Positions 33,988 to 43,509 of a DNA stretch of 64,000 nucleotides are shown piece by piece. The notes below the pieces were generated by a model, which had not been told where the DNA came from, made no database searches, and was given only the letters and a program-made list of their open reading frames with translations. A program made the position numbers and the translations under genes. Source of the DNA: Saprospirales bacterium GYS_P2D. GTDB taxonomy: Bacteria; Bacteroidota; Bacteroidia; Chitinophagales; Saprospiraceae. The first letter of the stretch is position 1, and each line of letters begins with the position of its first letter. The stretch spans positions 310,001 to 374,000 of the forward strand of contig WUUP01000005.1 of assembly GCA_009833045.1 (NCBI GenBank), read 5' to 3'.

Positions 33988-34022
33988 AACGTAAATATAC
34001 GTTATAAAACTAATTTTCCAAA
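33988..34022 (-). promoter_or_regulatory. Promoter and BlaI-type operator
   Basis: AACGTAAATATACGTT at 33988-34003 has perfect 6-bp half sites (AACGTA/TACGTT). On the minus strand TATATTTA (33992-33999), a near match to TAnnTTTG, lies 19 nt after TTTG (34019-34022). The palindrome covers the -7 box, as expected for repression. The site is 20 nt before the repressor ATG. Confidence 0.68.
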
Positions 34023-34269
34023 TTAATATTGTTCGCTTGTTTCCAGAGCAGTCCACATATTAGGTAGATATCATATTGCATAGCCAAATAATTGATGGCT
34101 CATTGATTATGAAATGTCCATTAATGGGGCATTTTATAAGATGGATAGCCGTATGATTGATATATCAATTTGTGTATTTAGGGGAGTATAGTCCGTTTTT
34201 AGAGTGTGTTTATAAGATTTGATAGTTACCAAATCGCTAAGTAGGGGTGCAGCTAATCACCTAAGACTG

Positions 34270-34381
34270 TTTTTCATCTCGACTATCAGGAGAGATCTAT
34301 GTTGGTAATACCCGTTTTGTGAAGTTGGAAGAGCACGAGACAATAAAGATTTCTCCTTCCTGCGTCAGTCGAAATGAAAAA
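34270..34381. repeat. Palindromic interspersed repeat, copy 1
   Basis: About 112 nt. The ends TTTTTCATCTCGAC and GTCGAAATGAAAAA are imperfect inverted repeats, with a second inner pair GGAGAGATCT / AGATTTCTCC. Resembles the REP-like TCATTTCGAC...GGAGAAATCT repeats found in many Bacteroidota. Two more copies follow at roughly 200-nt intervals. The gap 33969-34847 holds no gene that I can support. Confidence 0.82.
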
Positions 34382-34470
34382 GGAGGATGTCATTGACGGA
34401 TTTTGCAATTCGAAATAGAATCAAGCGAATGGAGTTTTGAGGCTTGTGATAAATTGAACTAACAAGACTA

Positions 34471-34584
34471 TTTTTCATCTCGACCATGGGGAGAGATCTA
34501 TGCTTGTAATCCCTGTTTTTTGAATAATTGGAAGAGCACGAGACAACAAAGATTTCTCCTTCCTGCGTCAGTCGAAATGAAAAA
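34471..34584. repeat. Palindromic interspersed repeat, copy 2
   Basis: Same element, about 114 nt, starting TTTTTCATCTCGACCATGGGG and ending GTCGAAATGAAAAA. The 3' half (AGATTTCTCCTTCCTGCG...) is identical to copy 1. Confidence 0.82.
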
Positions 34585-34668
34585 GGAAGATAGACCTTGA
34601 TAGGATTTCTAAATTCAATATTTACTTCAAGAGAAGGCAAATTATGAGAGTTTAATACGTAGTTGTTG

Positions 34669-34777
34669 TTTTCATCTCGACCTTGGAGAGAGATCTATGT
34701 TTGTAATTGATTTTTGATAAATAGGAGCAGTAATGGACAACAAAGATTACTCCTTCCTTCGTCAGTCGAAATGAAAA
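34669..34777. repeat. Palindromic interspersed repeat, copy 3
   Basis: Same element, about 109 nt, a little more divergent in the middle (AGATTACTCCTTCCTTCG). It ends just before the aspS terminator. Confidence 0.8.
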
Positions 34778-34784
34778 AAACCAA

Positions 34785-34822
34785 AAAAGAGCGACCCATG
34801 ATCTATCAGGAGTCGCTCTTTT
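34785..34822 (-). terminator. Terminator of aspS
   Basis: An 11-bp perfect stem (AAAAGAGCGAC with GTCGCTCTTTT) with a 16-nt loop, T-rich on the minus strand. Confidence 0.85.
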
Positions 34823-34847
34823 GTTATCAGCTCAAGATGTTTATTAC

Positions 34848-36626
34848 TTAGCCCTTTGTTTCTGGTGAGTATGTCCCCTTGAGGTAGAGCTCGTCATACT
34901 GCTCATCGGCGATCGGGCTCGGAGCATCGATCATCATATCACGTCCCTGATTATTCTTTGGGAATGCGATGAAGTCTCTAATCGAGTTGACACCATTCAT
35001 CACTGCACAAAGTCTGTCAAAACCAAAGGCAATCCCTCCGTGAGGGGGAGCACCATACTCAAATGCGCCGAGTAAGAATCCAAATTGCTCTTCGGCTTCT
35101 TCTTTAGTAAATCCAAGGAGATCAAAGTTCTTAGACTGAAGGGCTCTGTCGTGGATACGGATAGAGCCACCGCCTATCTCGACACCATTGATCACGAGAT
35201 CATAGGCATCTGCTCGGAGGGCTTTCATGGTCTCATGGTCTCCATTGAGCATGCGCTCTTGGTCCTCTTTCTTAGGACTCGTGAATGGATGGTGCATAGC
35301 GTGGAATCGCTCTGACTCCTCATCCCACTCGAGGAGAGGGAAGTCCACTACCCATAGTGGCTTGTATACAGCAGGATCCATCAGTCCCATGCGCTGACCC
35401 ATCTCGAGGCGTAGCTCATTTAGTTGCTTACGAGTCTTTTCTGCTTCTCCCGATAGGATGAGCATCATATCTCCTTCTTTAGCACCCATTTTGTCTGCCC
35501 AAGTCTGTAGTGCGGCTTCTTCAAAGAATTTGCCTACAGAAGATTTGAAGGTGCCGCCAGCTTCTACTTTGACATAGACGAGTCCCTTCGCTCCGATCTG
35601 CGGCCGCTGCATCCACTCAGTGAGCTTTTTGATATCCTTATTGCTATATTTTTCTGCTTGACCGGTAGCATTGATACCGACTACGAGCTCAGCATTATCA
35701 AATACACTGAATCCCTTGCCCTGTGCGACATCATTGAGCTCTACGAAATGCATGTCAAATCGGGTATCAGGCTTGTCACTACCATAGAGGCGGATCGCAT
35801 CATCATAGGACATCAGTGGGAAGTCCGGCAGATCTATATTCTTCAGCGTCTTGAATAAATACTTAGTCAATCCCTCAAAAGTCGCTAATACCTCATCTCG
35901 AGTCACAAAGCTCATCTCGCAGTCTATCTGTGTGAACTCCGGCTGACGATCCGCTCGTAGATCCTCATCTCTGAAGCACTTGACGATCTGAAAATAGCGA
36001 TCCATACCAGCGACCATCAAGATCTGCTTAAATGTCTGTGGCGACTGTGGCAATGCATAAAACTGTCCCGGATTCATCCTACTCGGCACGACGAAGTCTC
36101 TCGCTCCCTCAGGAGTAGACTTGATCAAGACAGGCGTCTCCACCTCGATGAAATCTTGTCCATCCAGATACTTGCGTGTTTCGATAGCTAGCTTAGATCT
36201 GAATATCAGATTATTGCGTACAGGAGTACGACGGATATCGAGGTATCGATACTTCATACGGAGATCATCTCCACCATCGGTCTCATCCTCTATGGTGAAT
36301 GGAGGCACCTTTGACTCATTAAGGATCGATAGATCCTGCACCTCGATCTCGATATCACCTGTGGGACGATTAGGATTTTTATTGCTACGTTCTCTGACGA
36401 GTCCTGTGATCTGGATGACATCTTCTCTACCTAGCTTTCGAGCACGAGCGCAGAGCTCCTCATTATCCTCCATATTGAATACGATCTGAGTGATGCCATA
36501 GCGATCTCTCATATCTATGAATGTCATACCGCCAAAATCTCTACTGGTCTGGAGCCATCCGCTGAGCGTGACTGTCTGTCCTACATCGCTCATCCTGAGC
36601 TGTCCACAGTTATGTGATCTATACAT
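34848..36626 (-). CDS. aspS: Aspartyl-tRNA synthetase
   Basis: A 592-residue bacterial-type AspRS, class IIb. An OB-fold anticodon-binding domain at the start ([32 protein letters not shown]), motif 1-2 around [20 protein letters not shown] and [24 protein letters not shown], a GAD insert (about 290-420), and motif 3 [20 protein letters not shown]. It charges tRNA-Asp. Length is typical. Divergent from hemA. A TAATTTTG promoter box lies 30 nt upstream. Note that the tRNA-like array 16 kb away carries an Asp-type anticodon; no direct link is shown. Confidence 0.97.
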   Translation of the reverse strand: MYRSHNCGQLRMSDVGQTVTLSGWLQTSRDFGGMTFIDMRDRYGITQIVFNMEDNEELCARARKLGREDVIQITGLVRERSNKNPNRPTGDIEIEVQDLSILNESKVPPFTIEDETDGGDDLRMKYRYLDIRRTPVRNNLIFRSKLAIETRKYLDGQDFIEVETPVLIKSTPEGARDFVVPSRMNPGQFYALPQSPQTFKQILMVAGMDRYFQIVKCFRDEDLRADRQPEFTQIDCEMSFVTRDEVLATFEGLTKYLFKTLKNIDLPDFPLMSYDDAIRLYGSDKPDTRFDMHFVELNDVAQGKGFSVFDNAELVVGINATGQAEKYSNKDIKKLTEWMQRPQIGAKGLVYVKVEAGGTFKSSVGKFFEEAALQTWADKMGAKEGDMMLILSGEAEKTRKQLNELRLEMGQRMGLMDPAVYKPLWVVDFPLLEWDEESERFHAMHHPFTSPKKEDQERMLNGDHETMKALRADAYDLVINGVEIGGGSIRIHDRALQSKNFDLLGFTKEEAEEQFGFLLGAFEYGAPPHGGIAFGFDRLCAVMNGVNSIRDFIAFPKNNQGRDMMIDAPSPIADEQYDELYLKGTYSPETKG

Positions 36627-36655
36627 GTTTATTTTCCTTTAGTGCTATTGAGTCG

Positions 36656-36688
36656 CAAAATTAGGTTTTTATATATGGCTTATTACAA
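36656..36688 (-). promoter_or_regulatory. Promoter of aspS
   Basis: On the minus strand TTG (36686-36688) precedes, by 22 nt, TAATTTTG (36656-36663), an exact match to TAnnTTTG. Confidence 0.62.
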
Positions 36689-36869
36689 CTTATCTAAGCT
36701 AAATCTGGATACCTATCGGGTTATTCATACTCCCGTTTTAGCTTTAAATTTATCGCACTTGACCGCTTGCAACTTTCTTACTTTGCACTCTTATTGACCA
36801 AGATCATCACCAAAGATGACATTAGCATGACAAAGCCATGAAGGTCGATCAATATATTTGTGAGCGAAG

Positions 36870-38102
36870 ATGATAACAGATTTTAGTCTCATAACGATCA
36901 CACATAAGCAGCTGAATGCTGAAGACCTCAAGCACTTCATCGTGTCATACGATGATGAGCAGAGCTACAGTGAGCGTCTGCATGAGATTAAAGATCGATT
37001 TGCACAGGAGGAGATGCTCTATCTCGCTACTTGCAATCGAGTAATCTTCTTCTTCTATGGTAAGACTGCTTTCAATGAGCACCATGCTGTGGACTTACTC
37101 CACTTTGTCAATCCCGAATTAGCAAAAACGCATCATCACCGCATAGATAAGCTCATAGAGTTTCATCAGGGGATGAATGCGATCAGTCATTTATATGAGG
37201 TAGCCTCATCGATAGACTCATTAGTGATCGGGGAGAGAGAGATATTCCGTCAGTTCAGACAGGCCTACGGTAAGTGCCGTCAGATGGGACTCTGTGGTGA
37301 TGCCATGCGTATCGTCGAGAAGAGTGTTGTCAAAGCCGCTAAGGATGTATACACTAATACTGAGATCGGTGCTAAGCCTGTGTCAGTCGTATCACTCGCC
37401 ATACAGGAGTTTTTGAAGCATAAGCTGCCAAAGAGTAGTCGTATCCTTCTCATCGGATCTGGAGAAACCAATACTACTGTAGGTCGATTTCTCAAGAAGT
37501 ATAACTATGAAGATATCGTCATCTTCAATCGTACATTTGACAATGCGCTCAAGCTTTCTGAAGAAATCGGTGCCAAAGCTTTTCACCTAAAAGAGCTCGA
37601 GGACTATCGTGCTGGATTTGATGTAATATTCGCCTGTACCTCAGCTCAGGATCCGATCATCAATGCCCGGATGTACGATATGCTGGATGTCGATGGCGGG
37701 GACAAAGTCATCATCGATCTGGCGATCCCTCACAATGTCTCTACCGATGTAGCGCATGCTCAGCATGTGGAGTATATCAGTGTCGATACTGTCCGAAAGC
37801 TCGCAGAAGAGAATCTCAGACGTCGCAGTGGTAATATCGCAGCAGCTCGGATCATCCTTAATGGACATCTTGAAGAGTTTGAGCAGCTATGGGAAAGACG
37901 CAAGGTCGAGCGAGTATTTGGCGCACTACCCGGCGAGATCAAAAAAGTAAAAGAACGTGCTCTCGACTTAGTCTATAAAGAGGCTATAGCTAATCTACCT
38001 GCCGATGCCCAGGCGCTCATCCATGAGATAGCTGGCTACATGGAGAAGAAATGTGTTGCAGTGCCTATGAAGATTGCCAAGGCTGAGATGCCAGCGAAGT
38101 AA
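36870..38102 (+). CDS. hemA: Glutamyl-tRNA reductase
   Basis: A 410-residue GluTR, which reduces glutamyl-tRNA to glutamate-1-semialdehyde in the first step of haem synthesis by the C5 pathway. The catalytic Cys 55 is in LYLATCNRV; SLVIGEREIFRQFRQAYGKCRQ follows, then the NADPH-binding ILLIGSGETNTTVGRFL and IFNRTFDNALKLSEEIGA and the C-terminal dimerisation helices. The usual Glu after CNR is Ile here, a small deviation. Divergent from aspS. No other haem gene is adjacent. Confidence 0.94.
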   Translation: MITDFSLITITHKQLNAEDLKHFIVSYDDEQSYSERLHEIKDRFAQEEMLYLATCNRVIFFFYGKTAFNEHHAVDLLHFVNPELAKTHHHRIDKLIEFHQGMNAISHLYEVASSIDSLVIGEREIFRQFRQAYGKCRQMGLCGDAMRIVEKSVVKAAKDVYTNTEIGAKPVSVVSLAIQEFLKHKLPKSSRILLIGSGETNTTVGRFLKKYNYEDIVIFNRTFDNALKLSEEIGAKAFHLKELEDYRAGFDVIFACTSAQDPIINARMYDMLDVDGGDKVIIDLAIPHNVSTDVAHAQHVEYISVDTVRKLAEENLRRRSGNIAAARIILNGHLEEFEQLWERRKVERVFGALPGEIKKVKERALDLVYKEAIANLPADAQALIHEIAGYMEKKCVAVPMKIAKAEMPAK

Positions 38103-38189
38103 TTCACTTCTATTTCTCGTATTTATTGGTATAAAGAACAATCTATTCATATATGGGGTTATCTTTCTTTATCAGAAGTATACCACACC

Positions 38190-39077
38190 ATGAGAAATCT
38201 CTTAACCCTCACAGTTTTTGTTTTCCTTTTTAACACAGTTGTCTTTGCACAGGGGCGCTTTGATGATGTTGAGATCATCCCTCACCAGCTGACAGATCAG
38301 GTGTATATGCTCGAAGGTGCTGGTGGCAATATTGGATTAGTCATTGGCGAGGATGGAGCACTAATAATAGATAGCCAGTTTGGCGATCTCAGCGCTAAAA
38401 TCAAAGAGACGATCATCACGCTCAATGATGGTCCGATCAACTATGTCATGAATACTCACTGGCATGGAGATCATACCGGAGGCAATGAAAACTTCGCTGC
38501 TGATGGCGCTATCATCGTGGCTCATCAGAATGTCAAGGAGCGCATGAGCAAGGAGTCAGTGCGAGGCGGTCAGACTAATCCTCCATCACCTTTGGCAGCA
38601 CAGCCAGTGATTACTTTTGGAGAGGATCTGCAGCTCTATCATAATGGACTGAAGATGATGGCGATGCATGTCGACAATGCACATACAGACGGAGATGTCA
38701 TGATATTTATCCCAGCAGCAAATGTCCTGCACATGGGAGATACTTTCTTTCATCAGCGATACCCGTATATTGATCTGAGCTCAGGTGGCTCAGTGGATGG
38801 TGTGATCGCTGCAGCCAAAGCCGCTCTACTCATAGTCGACGAAGAGACCCAGATCATACCAGGTCATGGTCCTATGGCGACTAAGGCCGACTTAGAAAAC
38901 TATCTTTTATTCCTCAATACTATGAAGTCTCGAGTACAAGAATACACCACCGTGGGCCGAGGTCTTGAGTCTATAGACAAGGCCAAAGTCCTCGAAGGAT
39001 ATGAAGATTGGGCATGGTCATTCATCAACGAAGACCGCATCATAGAGATCTTTTATAATAGTTTGACTGCTCGATAG
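38190..39077 (+). CDS. Exported metallo-beta-lactamase-fold hydrolase
   Basis: A 295-residue exported metallo-hydrolase. Signal peptide 1-20 (ending VVFAQ). The zinc motif MNTHWHGDHTGGNENFA gives His 90, His 92, Asp 94 and His 95; MAMHVDNAHTDGDVMIFIP and IPGHGPM supply the further His and Asp ligands. The layout resembles class B-like SoxH/Cph-like proteins and not a proven beta-lactamase. Secreted MBL-fold enzymes of this type may hydrolyse lactones or thioesters; the substrate is unknown. It stands between hemA and a convergent DinB-like gene. Confidence 0.88.
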   Translation: MRNLLTLTVFVFLFNTVVFAQGRFDDVEIIPHQLTDQVYMLEGAGGNIGLVIGEDGALIIDSQFGDLSAKIKETIITLNDGPINYVMNTHWHGDHTGGNENFAADGAIIVAHQNVKERMSKESVRGGQTNPPSPLAAQPVITFGEDLQLYHNGLKMMAMHVDNAHTDGDVMIFIPAANVLHMGDTFFHQRYPYIDLSSGGSVDGVIAAAKAALLIVDEETQIIPGHGPMATKADLENYLLFLNTMKSRVQEYTTVGRGLESIDKAKVLEGYEDWAWSFINEDRIIEIFYNSLTAR

Positions 39078-39085
39078 AGCAATGC

Positions 39086-39604
39086 TTATTCTGCCACCAC
39101 TTTGAGTTGATATTGATTTTCGAGATGGTGCTGATAGTGTCGTACATGAAAGTCTACCATCTCCGCAGGACTGAGGACGCCCATCATAGGATTGTAATAA
39201 TCTCTGTCTCCACGTGTCTCAGCATCAATAATAAGTCGATCTATCGCAGTATTGAGCTCTGATACGGCAGCTTCTAAAGATGGCATACGTAGGTCAGGCA
39301 GATCAGCAGCGGTTTTCTCACTGGGGAAATGCTTCATGGGCTTGCCAGATTTGACATATTTCATGAATTTTAGTTGCTTTTCATTTAGCTCTGCAGGAGC
39401 GGGTCCGAGATCTTTGATGGATGCCTTAGTCACCCAGATCAGGTGCTCTATCATGTGCTGTGGTGTCATCAGTCCAAAAGTCGGGGTAGCATCTGCCTGT
39501 AGCTGAGCTAAGAGTGATGGCACCTGCATGCGAAGATATTTGATGTTGTTTTCCATACTATTAAATATCATGGATCCTATCGTATTCATCTCGATCATGG
39601 GCAT
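39086..39604 (-). CDS. DinB/DUF1569-like protein
   Basis: A 172-residue protein with the four-helix DinB-type pattern: a His in LMTPQHMIEHLIW (His 50, His 54) and a second cluster near the C-terminus (MVDFHVRHYQHHLENQ), a probable metal-binding triad. Between them is PSLEAAVSELNTAIDRLI. The family is linked to thiol-dependent transfer or stress functions, but nothing specific can be said. Several in-frame Met codons near the start (residues 1, 3, 6, 12, 17) leave the exact start open; residue 17 (MENNIKYLR) fits homologues I recall. Confidence 0.72.
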   Translation of the reverse strand: MPMIEMNTIGSMIFNSMENNIKYLRMQVPSLLAQLQADATPTFGLMTPQHMIEHLIWVTKASIKDLGPAPAELNEKQLKFMKYVKSGKPMKHFPSEKTAADLPDLRMPSLEAAVSELNTAIDRLIIDAETRGDRDYYNPMMGVLSPAEMVDFHVRHYQHHLENQYQLKVVAE

Positions 39605-39667
39605 AATAATATTGGCGTAAGCTTATCTTTGCCCCTTTTCATAATTGATCATTAAGCGATACACGTC

Positions 39668-40015
39668 ATGGCTGTAGTAGCACTCAGAGGAATGAAGTTT
39701 TATGCCTTTCATGGATATTATGATTTTGAGCGCCGCATCGGCAACAACTATGAAGTAGATGTGGAGGCTCACCTGAAGATAAGTGGTGATCCTAATGATC
39801 AGATAGAAAAAACAATCAACTACGAAGAAATCTATGCTATCACAGAGCGACTGATGAATAAGAAGTATCAGCTATTGGAAAGTCTCGCATATGATATAGC
39901 TACCGAGGTTAAAGAGTTTGATAATAAAGCGGAAAAAGTATCCGTGACACTATCCAAGATGAATCCTCCCGTCGGAGGTAAAGTCAATCGTGCAGAAGTC
40001 ACGATCACGCTATAG
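39668..40015 (+). CDS. folB: Dihydroneopterin aldolase
   Basis: A 115-residue FolB that cleaves 7,8-dihydroneopterin in folate synthesis. VALRGMKFYAFHGYYDFERRIGNNYEVDVEAH is the characteristic first half; TINYEEIYAITERLM contains the catalytic-site Glu, LLESLAYDIATEV and KMNPPVGGKVNRAEVTITL complete the fold. Length is typical. Other folate genes are not in the window. Confidence 0.95.
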   Translation: MAVVALRGMKFYAFHGYYDFERRIGNNYEVDVEAHLKISGDPNDQIEKTINYEEIYAITERLMNKKYQLLESLAYDIATEVKEFDNKAEKVSVTLSKMNPPVGGKVNRAEVTITL

Positions 40016-40099
40016 TTTCTTTTAACTGAATAGTAACCAATCCACAATATCTTCGTCCGTTATAGAGTAAGAATATCAAATAAACTCATAACACATAAG

Positions 40100-40798
40100 A
40101 TGAAATATTTACTTCCACTTTTATTCAGTTTGACCTTCATGGCCTGTCCAGCATCTATCGGTGATCTCATCGAGGCACCACTCTCCAATGCTGATATCGC
40201 AAGAGGGCTGAAAGAAGCACTCTCTCTGGGTACAGATGAGTCTGTGTCATTTCTATCGGCTAAGGATGGCTACTACAAAAGCGCCTATAAAATCCTCCTC
40301 CCAGAAGAAGCTCGCAAGGTGACTGATAGGCTCCAGGTGATCCCAGGATTCTCCAATGTGGAAGAAGTCATACTGGAGAAGATCAATAGAGCGGCAGAAG
40401 ATGCGGCGACTAAGGCGGGACCGATCTTTCTCGATGCGATCAAAGGCATGACGATCAATGATGCGCTTGGTATCTTAATGGGTGAGCGGGACGCTGCTAC
40501 AGACTATCTCCACCGGACTACATACGATGCGCTATATGGCGAGTTTCAGCCAGTACTCTATGAGTCGCTGGAGAAGTTTAACGCTGTCCAGTACTGGGCG
40601 GACGCTGTCAATGCCTACAATAAGATACCACTCCTCGGAGATGTCAATCCGAGACTGGATGACTATGTAGCACAGCAAGCATTAGTGGGCCTTTTCTCAT
40701 TGGTCGAAAAGAAGGAAGAAGGTATCCGTAGTGACGTAAGCCAGCGAGTGACACCTCTTCTCCAAAAAGTATTTGCTAAGCAAGACAGTAACTCGTAA
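40100..40798 (+). CDS. DUF4197 putative lipoprotein
   Basis: A 232-residue protein of family DUF4197. An N-terminal signal (MKYLLPLLFSLTFMAC) ends in a lipobox-like FMAC, so it may be lipid-anchored at Cys 16. The conserved DUF4197 features are LSNADIARGLKEALSLGTDESV, YKSAYKILLPEEARKV and PIFLDAIKGMTINDALGIL. The structure is helical and periplasmic; the function is unknown. A strong terminator follows. Confidence 0.87.
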   Translation: MKYLLPLLFSLTFMACPASIGDLIEAPLSNADIARGLKEALSLGTDESVSFLSAKDGYYKSAYKILLPEEARKVTDRLQVIPGFSNVEEVILEKINRAAEDAATKAGPIFLDAIKGMTINDALGILMGERDAATDYLHRTTYDALYGEFQPVLYESLEKFNAVQYWADAVNAYNKIPLLGDVNPRLDDYVAQQALVGLFSLVEKKEEGIRSDVSQRVTPLLQKVFAKQDSNS

Positions 40799-40829
40799 GA
40801 GACCAAAGAATTAGCGATTAATTAATTTC

Positions 40830-40867
40830 AAGGGAGTCAAGCCAAGTGTGGTTTGCTCCCTTTTTTT
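40830..40867 (+). terminator. Terminator of the DUF4197 gene
   Basis: A stem AAGGGAG-T-CAAGCCA with TGGTTTG-CTCCCTT, one bulge and one G-T pair, loop AGTG, followed by seven T residues. Confidence 0.88.
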
Positions 40868-40913
40868 ATTTTTTGAGCAGAAATTGTTATTTTCAAACTG
40901 CATCGAGTAAAAA

Positions 40914-42806
40914 TTGAGATTTTTAACGCTTATATCGTCGTTCTTTTTTTTCTGGAATATTACCCTATTTGCCCAGATCGATAGTCTCACTAATCGCCTT
41001 TTGACCGTCGATGAAAATCAACAAAATGAGATAAAGATTAAGTTGGGAAGGGCTTATTTACTTAGTGATTTATCAGAGACAAAGAGGTTATCCCATGAGG
41101 TGATAAACTCTGTAAACAGTGACACTGAGTTAGCTGCTCAGGCTAATGATCTGTTAGGCCGATACTATTTCTATTCAAGTAAGTTAGATTCCGCAGCGTT
41201 GCATTTCGATCTGGCAAGATCGTATCACGCAGCTCACGGCAATAAGGACAAAGAGGCATCTATCGGAATATCTCTCGGGTCAGTCTACCTGAGAGCAGGT
41301 CAATATACAGATGCTTCTGAGACATTACTCAGTAGCGCCAGCTATTTTCAGTCTATAGATGACGAAATAAATCTATCAAAGTGCTACTCAAATCTGGCAG
41401 CTGCAATGGCTGAAATAGGAAATCTTAAAGAAGCTATAGAGTATAATGAGTCTGCTATCCAAATGATGAAGACTCACAATATGTCTAATGTGCTAATGAT
41501 AGCATTACCCAATCTTGCTACACAATACTTTCAAAATGGTGATAGTGCGCTGGCTATCAAGACATATATAGATGCTGAAAGCCTGGCATCTGAAGCTGAT
41601 AATAAAAGATCACTGGCCCTGATATATAATAATCTGGGCGAACTATATCAAGGCAGAGGAGAAATCAATACGGCTAAAGACTACATCAATAGGTCGATCT
41701 CTCTCAAAAAAGGAATGGGTCAGATAAAGGGACTTGAAGAGGCCTATTATAATCTCGGACTAATTGAACAAACTGCTGGTAATAGTAGTAAAGCTCTGCT
41801 GTACTATGATCAGGCGATGGAATCAATGGTAGGCATAGGCCAAATCAAAATAATGCGAGCGCTATCCCAAGTCCATGAAAACCTTGGAAATCTCAATGCA
41901 TCACTATCTTATGAGCGTCGTGCATCGGCTTTAGATCAAGAGCTCAATTTGGCCAAGCTCAATGAAGAGCTCAACGATATGACTCAAAAGTATGAGAGTA
42001 TCCAAAAGGATAATGAGATACTGCAACTAAGTAGTCAGAACAGGCAGCTCGAGATATCCAAAATCAAGAATCGATCGTGGGGTATTATAGCCACAGTAGG
42101 TTTGCTTGGTTCATTAGGGATACTGTACTTTCTCATACTCAGTAATCGACGAAAGCAGTATATACTTCAGCAAAAGCATATCGATCAGCTCAAACGGAAA
42201 GATGAAGAAATCATAGAGAAGATGATCATGAGTCAAGAAGCTGAGCGTAATCGAATAGCCAGTGATCTTCATGATAGCTTAGGTAGTAAGTTAGCCACAT
42301 TAAAACGATTCATCGAAGGACTCATAGATCAACACAATCTCAAACCCAAAGCGATAAATCTGGCTGATGAATCCTATCAAGAACTGAGAAGTATATCCCA
42401 TAGCATCAATAGTGGGGTGTTAACAGATAAGGGACTGATACCAGCAATAGAGAGAATGGCAGAGAATGTGACACATAGTCGAGCTATTAAGATAAAACTG
42501 TCTAATCAAAACATGAGTAAGCGTTTACCAGCGTTTAAAGAGATCCAAATCTTCAGAATATTACAGGAGATTATAACGAATGCTATTAAGCACTCCAATG
42601 GCGATGAATTGAAAATTAAGGTATCCGAAAATGGTAAACATCTCAATATAGAAGTACTGGACAATGGCAAAGGATTTGACCTGAAAAAGGCAAAAAGAGG
42701 TATAGGTCTGAGAAGTATAGAACAACGTCTGCAAAGTATCAATGCGGATAGTGATATCAAGAGTAATCCTAAAGGGACTATATATCAAATAAACGTACCG
42801 GTATGA
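40914..42806 (+). CDS. TPR-containing sensor histidine kinase (NarX/DesK type)
   Basis: A 630-residue kinase. A signal peptide (1-20) precedes about six TPR repeats (about 70-340, exported), a coiled coil (about 340-380), a TM helix (about 388-410), a HisKA_3 dimerisation helix with EAERNRIASDLHDSLGSKLATLKR (His 453), and an HATPase (about 540-630: EIITNAIKHS, NGKGFDLKKAKRGIGLRSIEQRL). TTG at 40914 is the start because no ATG is in reach and it gives a complete signal peptide. Its stop overlaps the LuxR-type regulator gene by 4 nt, forming a coupled pair. Confidence 0.9.
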   Translation: MRFLTLISSFFFFWNITLFAQIDSLTNRLLTVDENQQNEIKIKLGRAYLLSDLSETKRLSHEVINSVNSDTELAAQANDLLGRYYFYSSKLDSAALHFDLARSYHAAHGNKDKEASIGISLGSVYLRAGQYTDASETLLSSASYFQSIDDEINLSKCYSNLAAAMAEIGNLKEAIEYNESAIQMMKTHNMSNVLMIALPNLATQYFQNGDSALAIKTYIDAESLASEADNKRSLALIYNNLGELYQGRGEINTAKDYINRSISLKKGMGQIKGLEEAYYNLGLIEQTAGNSSKALLYYDQAMESMVGIGQIKIMRALSQVHENLGNLNASLSYERRASALDQELNLAKLNEELNDMTQKYESIQKDNEILQLSSQNRQLEISKIKNRSWGIIATVGLLGSLGILYFLILSNRRKQYILQQKHIDQLKRKDEEIIEKMIMSQEAERNRIASDLHDSLGSKLATLKRFIEGLIDQHNLKPKAINLADESYQELRSISHSINSGVLTDKGLIPAIERMAENVTHSRAIKIKLSNQNMSKRLPAFKEIQIFRILQEIITNAIKHSNGDELKIKVSENGKHLNIEVLDNGKGFDLKKAKRGIGLRSIEQRLQSINADSDIKSNPKGTIYQINVPV

Positions 42807-43423
42807 TAAGAATAGGAATAGTAGATGATCACCAGCTATTCATTGATGGACTTAAGTCGATCTTTGATCAAGTCGTGGGGATAGAGGTGACGATAGAGGC
42901 TAATGATGGATTCGCTTATCTGCGAAAAATGAAAAGCGAACCTGTAGATCTGACTATTACCGATATCCGTATGCCTGAGATGAGTGGATATGTACTGACT
43001 CGAGACTTAATCAAGGCACATGATGGGCACAAAGTATTAGTACTCAGTATGTGTGATCAGCCTGCAGATATAAGAGACATCATAAAGGCACGAGCTAAAG
43101 GGTATCTACCCAAGAATGTAGATAAAGATCAGCTGATCAGTGCAATCCATGAAATAATAGATGGTGGTACTGTGTATCCAGCTGAATATTCAGCCTACTA
43201 TGCTGAAAGAACTAAATATAATGGTCAGCATATGCCAGCGCTCACTAAAAGAGAAGTCGATATATTAAAATTAGTAGCGCATGGACGTACCTCTCAAAAC
43301 ATAGCTGATGCACTCCAAGTAAGCAAACATACGGTCGATACGCACCGCAAGAATATACATCGAAAGCTGGATCTCGAAGGCTCCGCTGCCTTGATAAAAT
43401 ATGCGATAGAGCACTACAGATAG
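42803..43423 (+). CDS. LuxR/NarL-family response regulator
   Basis: A 206-residue response regulator: the receiver domain (1-120) with DDH at 8-10, phospho-accepting Asp 54 (LTITDIRMPEMSG) and Lys in AKGYLPKNV; a LuxR-type HTH (about 140-203), PALTKREVDILKLVAHGRTSQNIADALQVSKHTVDTHRKNIHRKLDL. It is paired with the TPR kinase directly upstream (4-nt overlap). The large exported-protein operon 86 nt downstream is a natural candidate target. Confidence 0.94.
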   Translation: MIRIGIVDDHQLFIDGLKSIFDQVVGIEVTIEANDGFAYLRKMKSEPVDLTITDIRMPEMSGYVLTRDLIKAHDGHKVLVLSMCDQPADIRDIIKARAKGYLPKNVDKDQLISAIHEIIDGGTVYPAEYSAYYAERTKYNGQHMPALTKREVDILKLVAHGRTSQNIADALQVSKHTVDTHRKNIHRKLDLEGSAALIKYAIEHYR

Positions 43424-43509
43424 AGAATGTCACTATATGAATATACCTATGTATGGGTATGAGATGTGATTGATTGGTATAATAGCTTTAGCTGTGCAAT
43501 CAACAAAAA

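Noticed and set aside
34365-34640. A minus-strand 91-codon frame in the repeat region
   Set aside because: It runs across the palindromic repeats and has no family-like features or ribosome binding site.
34848-36626. Functional link of aspS with the Asp-type anticodon of the tRNA-like array
   Set aside because: The loci are about 16 kb apart, in separate operons, and the array lacks the tRNA-Asp body; coincidence is more likely.
38190-39077. A metallo-beta-lactamase resistance gene
   Set aside because: Only the general fold and zinc motif are visible; secreted MBL-fold proteins have many substrates.
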